A stretch of 64,000 nt of DNA. It comes from Bifidobacterium breve (GTDB lineage: Bacteria > Actinomycetota > Thermoleophilia > Solirubrobacterales > Solirubrobacteraceae). The DNA lies in assembly GCA_945878865.1 (NCBI GenBank), contig CAMCUD010000011.1, positions 1 through 64,000 on the forward strand, written 5' to 3'. The notes beneath the pieces are model-generated. The model searched no databases. It was not told the DNA's origin and saw only the letters and a list, made by a program, of their open reading frames with translations. Positions 57,444-64,000 of this stretch are shown here, one piece after another (position 1 is the first letter of the stretch; each line of letters starts with the position of its first letter). The translations under genes were made by a program, and so were the position numbers.

Positions 57444-58751
57444 ATGACGCCGAACACCGACTACGTGCTCCGGACCGTCGAGGAGCGCGGGGTGCGCTTC
57501 GTGCGCCTGTGGTTCACCGACGTCCAGGGGCTGCTCAAGAGCTTCGCGATTCCGATCTCCGAGCTCGACGCCGCGCTCGAGGAAGGCGTGGGACTGGACG
57601 GAAGCGCGCTGGAGGGCGGCGCGCGCCTGCGCGAGCACGACGTGATCGCCCACCCGGACCCGTCGACGTTCCAGCTGCTGCCGTGGCGGCCGGACGCGGG
57701 GGTGGGGCGGATGTTCTGCGACATCACGCTGCCCGACGGCGAGCCGTTCGCCGGGGACTCCCGGGCCGCGCTCCGCGGGGTGCTCGAGCAGGCGGCCGAC
57801 CTGGGGTACACGATGCAGGTCGGCGCCGAGATCGAGTTCTTCCTGTTCGCCGGGCTTCCGGAGGACGGCCCGCCGATCCCGCTGGACCACGGCGCGTACT
57901 TCGACCTGACCCCGCTGGACGTCGGGACGGACTTCCGCCGGCGCACCATCGAGTACCTCGAGACGATGGGGATCCCGGTGAAGGCCTCGCATCACGAGGT
58001 CGCGCCGTCCCAGCACGAGATCGCACTCGAGCACACAGACGCGCTGTCGATGGCCGACGCGATCAGCACGTTCCGCCTGGCCGTCAAGGAGGTGGCCTCG
58101 GAGCTCGGCGCGTACGCGACGTTCATGCCCAAGCCGCTGGAGGAGCACTCCGGCTCGGGGATGCACGTGCACCTCTCGCTGTTCCGGGGGGACCGCAACG
58201 CCTTCCACGACCCCGACCCGGCGACGCCGCTGTCGGAGACCGGGCGGCAGTTCCTCGCCGGCGTCCTGGCGCACGCACGGGAGCTCGCGGCGGTGACGAA
58301 CCAGTGGGTGAACTCGTACAAGCGCCTCGCGTCGGGGTTCGAGGCCCCGCAGCACGTCAGCTGGACGCGGCAGGGCGCCGGCGGGCTCGTCCGGGTCCCG
58401 ACCCGGCGGCCGGGCAAGGCGTCGGCGGCGCGCTTCGAGCTGCGGTCGCCGGACCCGGGGTGCAACCCGTACCTCGTCTTCGCCTTGCTGCTCGCCGCGG
58501 GGCTGCGCGGGATCGAGCGCGGCTACCAGCTGCAGGCCGAGGCGGGCGACGACGACGCGGCTTCGACCGACGCGCGGCTGCCGCAAGATCTGCGCGAGGC
58601 GACCGATCTCTTCGAGGCGTCGGACCTCGCCCGGGAGACGCTCGGCGACCGCCTGTGCGACTGGTTCGTCGCGAACAAGCGGCGCGAGTGGGAGGCGTAC
58701 CGGCGCACGGTCACGGAGTTCGAGCGCAAGGCGTACCTGCCCCTCCTATGA
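57444..58751 (+). CDS. Glutamine synthetase family protein (GSI-like)
   Basis: A 435-residue protein of the type-I glutamine synthetase family. Metal and substrate motifs are GAEIEFFLF, HHEVAPSQHEIAL, the ATP-side HSGSGMHVHLSL, NSYKRL and RFELRSPDPGCNPYL. The usual glutamate-flap and adenylylation-loop segments are not recognisable in YQLQAEAGDDDAAS, so regulation by adenylylation is unlikely. It may be a true glutamine synthetase or a paralog acting on another amine (GlnA3/GlnA4-like). The setting beside nitrate reductase and a GlnR-like regulator favours nitrogen assimilation. It overlaps the regulator gene by ATGA. Confidence 0.88.
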   Translation: MTPNTDYVLRTVEERGVRFVRLWFTDVQGLLKSFAIPISELDAALEEGVGLDGSALEGGARLREHDVIAHPDPSTFQLLPWRPDAGVGRMFCDITLPDGEPFAGDSRAALRGVLEQAADLGYTMQVGAEIEFFLFAGLPEDGPPIPLDHGAYFDLTPLDVGTDFRRRTIEYLETMGIPVKASHHEVAPSQHEIALEHTDALSMADAISTFRLAVKEVASELGAYATFMPKPLEEHSGSGMHVHLSLFRGDRNAFHDPDPATPLSETGRQFLAGVLAHARELAAVTNQWVNSYKRLASGFEAPQHVSWTRQGAGGLVRVPTRRPGKASAARFELRSPDPGCNPYLVFALLLAAGLRGIERGYQLQAEAGDDDAASTDARLPQDLREATDLFEASDLARETLGDRLCDWFVANKRREWEAYRRTVTEFERKAYLPLL

Positions 58752-59407
58752 GCGACGCGTGGATCTACGGGGACGCTGCGCCCGCCGGCTCCACAGCGCG
58801 ATTGCTGGCCGAGCTCGGCTTCAGCCCGCACCGCGTGACGGCGAACGGGTCGCTGCGCCCGCCCGACGCGCCCGGCCGCTCGCCCTCGCTCGTGGTGGTC
58901 GTGGGCCCCTCGGGGGACGTGTGCGAACGGCTTGGCCAGGACGAGGAGCTGGCCGACGTTCCGGTCCTCGTCGCCGTCGAGCCGGAACACCTCGACCACG
59001 GCGAGGGCATCGCCGACGGCCACGAGCTGCTGGTCCACCCGTTCAGCGCCGCTGAGCTGCAGGCGCGCATCGCGCGAGCGCGGCGCGCGCTGCATGGCGT
59101 CGACCACGGGGACGTCGTGCGCTGCGGCAGCCTCGAGGTCAACCTCGCGACGTACCAGGTGACGATCGACGGCCGGCCCGTGGACTTCACCTACATGGAG
59201 TACGAGCTCCTGAAGTTCCTCGTCACCCACCCGGGCCGCGTCTTCTCGCGCGAGGCGCTGCTGAGCCGGGTGTGGGGCTACGACTACTACGGCGGGGCCC
59301 GCACGGTCGACGTGCACGTCCGCCGGCTCCGGGCCAAGCTCGGCCAGGAGCACGCAGGGCGCATCAAGACGGTGCGCAGCGTCGGCTACCGCTGGGAGGG
59401 CGTATGA
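58748..59407 (+). CDS. glnR: GlnR-like winged-helix regulator with atypical receiver
   Basis: A 219-residue OmpR/PhoB-family regulator. Residues 1-115 have receiver topology but no phospho-acceptor: the strand that should end in Asp reads LVVVVGPSGD. Residues 120-219 are a winged helix with DFTYMEYELLKFLVTHPGR, SREALLSRVWG and RTVDVHVRRLRAKLG. Actinobacterial GlnR has just this build, an orphan regulator acting without phosphorylation. Its place between the glutamine-synthetase-like gene and the rest of the nitrogen region supports the name, which rests on context. It probably binds the 11-bp-spaced boxes upstream of narK. Confidence 0.85.
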   Translation: MSDAWIYGDAAPAGSTARLLAELGFSPHRVTANGSLRPPDAPGRSPSLVVVVGPSGDVCERLGQDEELADVPVLVAVEPEHLDHGEGIADGHELLVHPFSAAELQARIARARRALHGVDHGDVVRCGSLEVNLATYQVTIDGRPVDFTYMEYELLKFLVTHPGRVFSREALLSRVWGYDYYGGARTVDVHVRRLRAKLGQEHAGRIKTVRSVGYRWEGV

Positions 59408-60459
59408 CACCGACCGAAAGCACGACGGCCGTCGCCGACGGCGCGGGACGCAGCCGCTATCCCGGATTCCGGATGACTATCAAAGCGGTCGGCACGGGCC
59501 CGCGCGGGTCGCGCGCGCTGGAGTTCGCCGAGGCGCGGGAGGCGATGCGCGCGATCCTCGCCGGTGAGGTCACCCCCGCGCAGGCGGGGGCGTTCCTCAT
59601 CGCGATGCGGATGAAGGGCGAGGACGCGCCGGAGCTCGCCGGCTTCGCGCAGGCGATGCGCGACGTGCGTCCCGTGGTGGCGCCGGTGGTGGGCAGCCCG
59701 CCGCTCGTCAGCTCGGCAGGGTCGTACGACGGGGTCATCGAGTCGCCGTCGCTGTCGCTCGCCGCGGCGCTCACGTCAGCCGGCGCGGGCATCCGCGTCG
59801 TCACGCACTGCGGCGGGCTGCTCGGGCCGAAGTACGGCGTCACGCTGCTCGACGTGCTCGCCGCGCTCGGCGGCCCGGCGCGGCCGACCGTCGACGCCTC
59901 GCTGGCGATGCTCGAGCGCTCCGGAGTCGGCGTGGTGCACGCGGGGGAGGCGATCCCCGGCTTTGACCGGCTGTGTGAGATCCGCGACGAGATCGGGCTG
60001 CGCAGCCCGGTTCACAGCGCCGAGAAGCTCGTCGATCACTTCGGGGCGACGCGGTTCGTCGTCGGTCACACGCACTCGACGTACACCGAGAAGCTCGCGG
60101 CGACGATGCGTCTGCTCGGCGCCGAGCGCGCGGTGATCGTGCGTGGCGTCGAGGGCTCGGATGTCCTGCGGCCCGGGCGCCCTGCGGCGTTCGTCGATGA
60201 CGCGCGGCTCGACCTTCCGCAGGCCATGGGGATGGTGCTTCGCGGCGCGGCGGACGCCGAGGTGTCGGCCGACCTCACGCGCGTGATCCTCTCGGGGGAG
60301 GAGCAAGGGGTCGCGGCGAGGGCGGTTGCCCTCAGCGCGGGGATGCAGCTCTTCGCTGCGGGGGTCGCGGCGACGCCGCGCGACGCGATCGCAGCCGCGG
60401 AGCGGTCGATCGCATCGGGCGCAGCGACCGCGGCGCTGGACCGCCTTCTGGACGCCTGA
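59404..60459 (+). CDS. Anthranilate phosphoribosyltransferase-like protein (TrpD2/YbiB type)
   Basis: A 351-residue protein of the glycosyltransferase-3 family. The helical N-terminal domain has EVTPAQAGAFLIAMRMKGED. The core shows LVSSAGSYDG at the place of the PRPP-binding GTGGD loop, then THCGGLLGPKYGVTLLDVL and RSPVHSAEKLVDHFGATRFVVG. Loss of the canonical GTGGD suggests it is not a true TrpD but the DNA-binding TrpD2/YbiB branch or a relative with another substrate. It overlaps the regulator gene by ATGA, so it belongs to the nitrogen operon. Function here is unknown. Confidence 0.8.
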   Translation: MTPTESTTAVADGAGRSRYPGFRMTIKAVGTGPRGSRALEFAEAREAMRAILAGEVTPAQAGAFLIAMRMKGEDAPELAGFAQAMRDVRPVVAPVVGSPPLVSSAGSYDGVIESPSLSLAAALTSAGAGIRVVTHCGGLLGPKYGVTLLDVLAALGGPARPTVDASLAMLERSGVGVVHAGEAIPGFDRLCEIRDEIGLRSPVHSAEKLVDHFGATRFVVGHTHSTYTEKLAATMRLLGAERAVIVRGVEGSDVLRPGRPAAFVDDARLDLPQAMGMVLRGAADAEVSADLTRVILSGEEQGVAARAVALSAGMQLFAAGVAATPRDAIAAAERSIASGAATAALDRLLDA

Positions 60460-60469
60460 CGGCAGATCC

Positions 60470-60487
60470 GTATGATGCTCGTCATAC
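60470..60487 (+). promoter_or_regulatory. Palindrome over the P450 promoter
   Basis: GTATGA (60470-60475) and TCATAC (60482-60487) are perfect arms around TGCTCG. TATGAT (60471-60476) inside it is a good -10. It lies 28 bp upstream of the GTG start and is a likely repressor operator. Confidence 0.6.
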
Positions 60488-60515
60488 CGGCTGTCCCGCC
60501 GTCAGGAGCCTCACC

Positions 60516-61841
60516 GTGTCCCTCCCCAGCACCGCCCTCCCGCCCGGCCCCAGCGAGCCCGTCGCGATCCAGACGCTGCGGTGGCTGACGCGGCCGATCC
60601 CGTTCATGGAGGCCAATCGGCGGCGGTTCGGCACGCGCTACACGACGCGGATGCTCGGCCAGGCCCCGTTCGTCTCGCTCGCCGACCCGGCCGACGTCAA
60701 GGAGCTCTTCGCCGAGCCGCCGGACGTGCTGCACCCCGGCGAGGGCGGCAGCGTCCTGAAGCCGGTCATGGGTCGGTACTCCGTGCTGGTCCTCGACGAG
60801 GACGCCCACCTCGAGCAGCGCAAGCTCATGCTGCCGGCGTTTCACGGCGAGAAGATGGCGGCGCTCACGGGTTTGCTCGAGGAGGTCGCCGAGCGCGCGG
60901 TCGCCGGCTGGCCGCGCGACGAGGAGATCGCGCTGCACCCGCATCTCCAGGCCGTCACGCTGGAAGTCATCCTCCGCGCGGTCTTCGGGCTCGACGAGGG
61001 CTCGCGGCTCGACGAGATGCGCACGGTCTTCACCGAGTACCTCGAGGTCGGCACGCATCCGATGGTGCTCATGGAGCGCGACCTCGGGCCGGGCTCGCCG
61101 TGGCGGCGCTTCACGCGCGTGCGCACGCGGGCGCGCGGCCTCCTCGTCACCCAGATCCGCGAGCGCCGGACCGCCGGCGAGGACGACCGCGACGACATCC
61201 TGCAGATGCTCCTGGCGGCACGGCACGACGACGGCACGCCGATGTCCGACGAGGAGATCACCGACGAGCTCATGACGCTGCTCGTCGCCGGGCACGAGAC
61301 GACCGCGTCCTCGCTGTCGTTCGCGTGCAACGACCTGGTCCGCAACCCGGACGTCCTGGCGCGACTGCGCGAGGCCGTCGACGCGGGGGAGGACGAGTAT
61401 CTCGACGCGACGATCACCGAGGCGCTGCGTCGCCGGCCGGTGCTCTCGATCTCCCAGCCGCGCCTGGTGGTCAAGCCGATCGAGATCGGCGGCTGGCGCT
61501 ACGAGCCGGGCGTCGCGCTGACCGCGGCGATCTACCTCATCCACCACGACCCGGAGATCTACCCGGAGCCGTATCGCTTCCAGCCCGAGCGGTGGCTGGG
61601 AGTCCGGCCCGGAACGTTCACCTGGCTGCCCTTCGGCGGCGGGCGCCGGCGGTGCTTGGGCGCGAGCTTCGCGCAGCTGGAGATGCGGGTGGTGCTCCAG
61701 GCGCTGCTGCGCCAGACGACGCTGTCAGGCCCGCGGACGCCGGAGCGCACCGCGCGGCGGCACATCACGGTGACGCCGGAGCGGGGAGCCCGGGTGACGT
61801 TGCGTGCGCGGGCGCGCGAGCGGGAGCTGGCGGCGGCCTGA
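60516..61841 (+). CDS. Cytochrome P450
   Basis: A 441-residue soluble P450. The I-helix oxygen motif is AGHETTASSL near residue 265, the K-helix ExxR is in TEALRRRPVLS, and the heme loop is FGGGRRRCLGASFAQLEM with the Cys ligand near residue 385. The pattern resembles CYP138-like or CYP110-like actinobacterial and cyanobacterial enzymes, which hydroxylate fatty or terpenoid substrates; that is an impression. No ferredoxin or reductase is adjacent. The GTG start has CAGGAG upstream. A palindrome covers the promoter, so it is probably substrate-induced and separate from the nitrogen operon. Confidence 0.93.
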   Translation: MSLPSTALPPGPSEPVAIQTLRWLTRPIPFMEANRRRFGTRYTTRMLGQAPFVSLADPADVKELFAEPPDVLHPGEGGSVLKPVMGRYSVLVLDEDAHLEQRKLMLPAFHGEKMAALTGLLEEVAERAVAGWPRDEEIALHPHLQAVTLEVILRAVFGLDEGSRLDEMRTVFTEYLEVGTHPMVLMERDLGPGSPWRRFTRVRTRARGLLVTQIRERRTAGEDDRDDILQMLLAARHDDGTPMSDEEITDELMTLLVAGHETTASSLSFACNDLVRNPDVLARLREAVDAGEDEYLDATITEALRRRPVLSISQPRLVVKPIEIGGWRYEPGVALTAAIYLIHHDPEIYPEPYRFQPERWLGVRPGTFTWLPFGGGRRRCLGASFAQLEMRVVLQALLRQTTLSGPRTPERTARRHITVTPERGARVTLRARARERELAAA

Positions 61842-61852
61842 TCGGTCAGGCC
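61835..61852 (+). terminator. Hairpin over the P450 stop codon
   Basis: GGCCTGA (61835-61841) and TCAGGCC (61846-61852) pair perfectly around TCGG and include the TGA. A short CTT follows. Probably the P450 terminator. Confidence 0.55.
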
Positions 61853-61883
61853 CTTCCGCCGGGGCGTGCCGCACGCTTGCGGC

Positions 61884-62453
61884 ATGCCCCCGGGAGATCT
61901 CGCGCCCCTCTGGAGCTTTCTGACGTTTGCGGTCGGGACGATCGCGCTCACCGCCCTCGCGATCCTCGTCATCGACGCCGCGTGGGATCCCGTGTACGCG
62001 CTGGACAACGTCTGCAAGGAGTTGTCGGCGAGTTCGCGGGACCGCCGGGAGGACGTGGGGCTGCCGTTCCAGGTCGCGCTCGGCGGGTGGACGTTGCTCT
62101 GGGCGTGCGTGTTCGGTGCTCGGTCCTCAAACACGTTCCCGCAGGGCGGGGTTCGTCGTGGCTACCGCGTGGCCTGCGTGCCGGCGGTGGTCGCCGTGAC
62201 GGCCTATGCGGCCGGCATGGTGGGTGCGCTCGAGGCGCTCGACACGCTGGCGCTGGTGCCCGTGACGGTCGTCTGCCTGCTGCTCTCCGGATCGATCTGC
62301 GGTGGATTCGCCCTGTTCGCCCGGGAAGACGCGCGCCCCGACGCCGGCTTCTGGGGCTGGGCCACAGCCTGGGTGGGCGCGGCTGTCTGCATCCTCGCCG
62401 CCGGATACACGACGGTGGCGTCGGTGGGAACGGGCGAGGTTCCGATCTGCTGA
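61884..62453 (+). CDS. Hypothetical membrane protein
   Basis: A 189-residue protein with about five membrane helices (SFLTFAVGTIALTALAILVI, ALGGWTLLWACVFG, VACVPAVVAVTAYAAG, TLALVPVTVVCLLLSG and a last AWVGAAVCILAAG). Loops are short and polar. I do not recognise a family. The ATG at 61884 follows directly on a small hairpin (61867-61884) that could hide the start; a GTG at 61866 in the same frame is an alternative, and neither has a ribosome site. It lies between the P450 and narK genes. Confidence 0.65.
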   Translation: MPPGDLAPLWSFLTFAVGTIALTALAILVIDAAWDPVYALDNVCKELSASSRDRREDVGLPFQVALGGWTLLWACVFGARSSNTFPQGGVRRGYRVACVPAVVAVTAYAAGMVGALEALDTLALVPVTVVCLLLSGSICGGFALFAREDARPDAGFWGWATAWVGAAVCILAAGYTTVASVGTGEVPIC

Positions 62454-62470
62454 ACGGGACACCCCGCCCC

Positions 62471-62508
62471 GCAACGAACTCGCAACACAACGGTCACGAA
62501 CCCGACAC
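62471..62508 (+). promoter_or_regulatory. Tandem GlnR-like box upstream of narK
   Basis: Four 5-bp half-sites start exactly every 11 bp: GCAAC (62471), GCAAC (62482), GTCAC (62493) and GACAC (62504). The published actinobacterial GlnR box is GTnAC-N6-GnAAC, repeated. Each half-site matches at four or more of five positions. The array ends 77 bp before the ATG, a fitting place for an activator. Confidence 0.7.
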
Positions 62509-62585
62509 GCCGCGTGCACGGCGCGGACACGCGGGTGTCGGAGGCTCCCGGTCAATGCCATCACTGACTGCGGAGGACGTCTGAC

Positions 62586-64000
62586 ATGAGCCTGCTCACC
62601 CGAGGGCGATGGATCGACGACTGGAGGCCCGACGATCCGGTGTTCTGGGAGCGCGAGGGCAAGGCCACCGCGCGCAAGAACCTCGTGTTCAGCGTGTTCG
62701 CCGAGAACCTCGGGTTCAGCATCTGGGTCCTCTGGACGATCATCGTCATCAACCTCGGCAACATCGGGATCCAGCTCACGATCTCCGAGGCGTTCTGGCT
62801 GACGGCCGTGCCGAACCTCGTGGGCTCGACGCTGCGGATCCCGTACACGTTCGCGGTCCCGCGGTTCGGGGGGCGCGTGTGGACGATGATCAGCGCGAGC
62901 CTGCTGCTGATCCCCGCGGTGCTGGCGGCGGTCGTCGTGCCCAGCGGATGGCTGGCCGAGCAGAGCCACGACACGCAGTTCTGGGTGCTGCTCGCGTGCG
63001 CCGCGACCGCGGGCGTCGGCGGCGGCAACTTCAGCTCGTCGATGGCGAACATCTCGCACTTCTACCCCGACGACAAGAAGGGCTTCGCGCTCGGGATCAA
63101 CGCGGCGGGCGGCAACATCGGCGTCGCCGTCACCCAGCTCGTCGTGCCCCTGGCGATCATCGTGGGCGTCCCGGCGGCGGCCGTGAAGACCCCGATCCAT
63201 GAGGTGCACCTGGCCTATGCCGGCCTCATCTGGATCCCGTTCATCATCCTCGCCGCAGTCTGCGCGTACCTCTACATGGACTCGATCACGGACGCGAAGG
63301 CCGACAAGGCGTCCTACACGCTCGCGCTCAGGGAGAAGCACACGTGGATCATGTCGCTGCTGTACATCGGCACGTTCGGCACGTTCATCGGCTTCTCGTT
63401 CGCGTTCCCGCTGCTCGTCAAGAACACGTTTCCGGAGTTCCTCGCGCAGCACCCGTTCATCGCGACGTACCTCGCGGGCCTGAGCTTCCTCGGCGCTCTG
63501 ATCGGCTCGGTGGCTCGCCCGTTCGGCGGGTGGCTGTCGGACAAGGTCGGCGGCTCGATCGTGACGCTCGCGGTCTTCCTCGGCATGGTCGGGGCGACGA
63601 TCATGGCGATCGTCGGCATCAACAGCCGCAGCTTCGGGCTGTTCTTCGGCTCGTTCATGGTCGTCTTCGCGCTGTCTGGCGTCGGCAACGGCTCGACGTA
63701 CCGGATGATCCCGTCGATCTTCAAGCGGCTCGGCCACGAGGAGGCTGACGCGACCCGCGCTGACCATGACGAGCTCCAGAAGGAGTTCAAGCGCCGCGCC
63801 GCGGCCGTCATCGGCATCGCGGGGGCGATCGGCGCGTTCGGCGGCTTCCTCATCCAGGTCGTGCTGCGCCAGGCCAGCCTCGACGTCTCCGCGCTCATGA
63901 AGGCGGCCGAGAGCCCGGCCCAGAAGCTCGCGATCGCGCAGGCGAACGTGGACTGGTCTGTCCCGGCTCTCTGGGTCTTCGTCGGGGCGTATCTCGTCTT
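62586..64000 (+). CDS. narK: NarK-type nitrate/nitrite transporter (partial, runs off window)
   Basis: At least 471 residues of a major facilitator of the nitrate/nitrite porter family; the 3' end lies beyond the window. The frame is open from the ATG (ribosome site GCGGAGG) to base 64000. Nitrate signature 1 fits GINAAGGNIGVAVTQL, and signature 2 fits SGVGNGSTYRMIPSIF. About eleven membrane helices are visible. An extended loop near residues 385-400 (EEADATRADHDELQKEFKRR) is charged. It should import nitrate for the NasA/NirBD pathway encoded upstream. GlnR-like boxes precede it. Confidence 0.93.
   Translation, partial: MSLLTRGRWIDDWRPDDPVFWEREGKATARKNLVFSVFAENLGFSIWVLWTIIVINLGNIGIQLTISEAFWLTAVPNLVGSTLRIPYTFAVPRFGGRVWTMISASLLLIPAVLAAVVVPSGWLAEQSHDTQFWVLLACAATAGVGGGNFSSSMANISHFYPDDKKGFALGINAAGGNIGVAVTQLVVPLAIIVGVPAAAVKTPIHEVHLAYAGLIWIPFIILAAVCAYLYMDSITDAKADKASYTLALREKHTWIMSLLYIGTFGTFIGFSFAFPLLVKNTFPEFLAQHPFIATYLAGLSFLGALIGSVARPFGGWLSDKVGGSIVTLAVFLGMVGATIMAIVGINSRSFGLFFGSFMVVFALSGVGNGSTYRMIPSIFKRLGHEEADATRADHDELQKEFKRRAAAVIGIAGAIGAFGGFLIQVVLRQASLDVSALMKAAESPAQKLAIAQANVDWSVPALWVFVGAYLV

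Noticed and set aside
62127-63767. 546-codon minus-strand frame over narK
   Set aside because: Highly charged Arg/Asp/Glu/His composition typical of antisense to membrane-protein genes. The plus strand has an unbroken NarK frame.
1-64000. tRNA, rRNA, CRISPR, insertion sequences or prophage
   Set aside because: No cloverleaf, spacer-repeat periodicity, transposase, integrase or terminal repeats were recognised on reading both strands.

Overview
This window is gene-dense, high-GC (roughly 70 %) chromosomal DNA from an actinobacterium. The gene set suggests the Thermoleophilia/Solirubrobacterales (Conexibacter, Solirubrobacter, Patulibacter relatives). Pointers are actinobacterial WS/DGAT acyltransferase, a CysO/Mec/CysM cysteine pathway, GlnR-type nitrogen control, SD-less starts preceded by TANNNT, and five secreted paralogs of a kind I associate with that class. 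The assignment is inference. I see no rRNA, tRNA, CRISPR array, insertion sequence or prophage, and no gene-free stretch longer than about 300 bases.

Layout. 1-9.9 kb: tail of an upstream protein, an esterase-dps pair, a two-component cluster (lone receiver, LuxR-type regulator, histidine kinase), a fumarylacetoacetase-like and metallo-beta-lactamase-like pair facing a TetR regulator, small membrane proteins (one frameshifted), a HAD hydrolase and FxsA. 10-16.9 kb: STAS protein, SufT-like protein, secreted subtilase, WS/DGAT, epimerase, M28 peptidase, IspH. 16.9-23 kb: five paralogous secreted four-cysteine proteins, interrupted by a phosphoesterase and a redoxin. Each is preceded by a GC-rich hairpin or dyad. 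23-27 kb: polytopic membrane protein, SCO-like copper chaperone and a second NarL-type two-component pair.

27-32 kb: a protein-bound sulfur route to cysteine, with rhodanese-E1 activator, CysO-like carrier, CysM and Mec JAMM protease, plus TatA. A GGDEF cyclase and a small membrane protein lie in between. The activator and CysM promoters share a dyad that overlaps the -10. 32-44.7 kb: CoA-transferase, DUF1152, DUF1802, a 3-hydroxyisobutyrate-dehydrogenase-like enzyme with HyuA/HyuB, a zinc-motif protein, NadB facing a histone-deacetylase-like hydrolase, and zinc-ribbon proteins. 44.8-51 kb: a lone Flp pilin, murI-rph-rdgB, pyrF, LysM protein-DacA-sugar kinase.

51-64 kb: a nitrate assimilation region. 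On the minus strand are nasA-nirB-nirD, with the nitrate reductase fused to its FAD and [2Fe-2S] electron-input modules. On the plus strand are a glutamine-synthetase-like gene, a GlnR-like regulator without a phospho-Asp, a TrpD2-like protein, a P450, a membrane protein and a NarK transporter that runs off the window. Four GlnR-like half-sites spaced exactly 11 bp lie upstream of narK.

Two whole-window patterns stand out. At least 18 start codons have a TANNNT hexamer ending 6-10 nt upstream and usually no Shine-Dalgarno, which suggests leaderless transcripts. Five of twelve convergent gene pairs interlock their stop codons in a 4-nt CTAG or TTAG.
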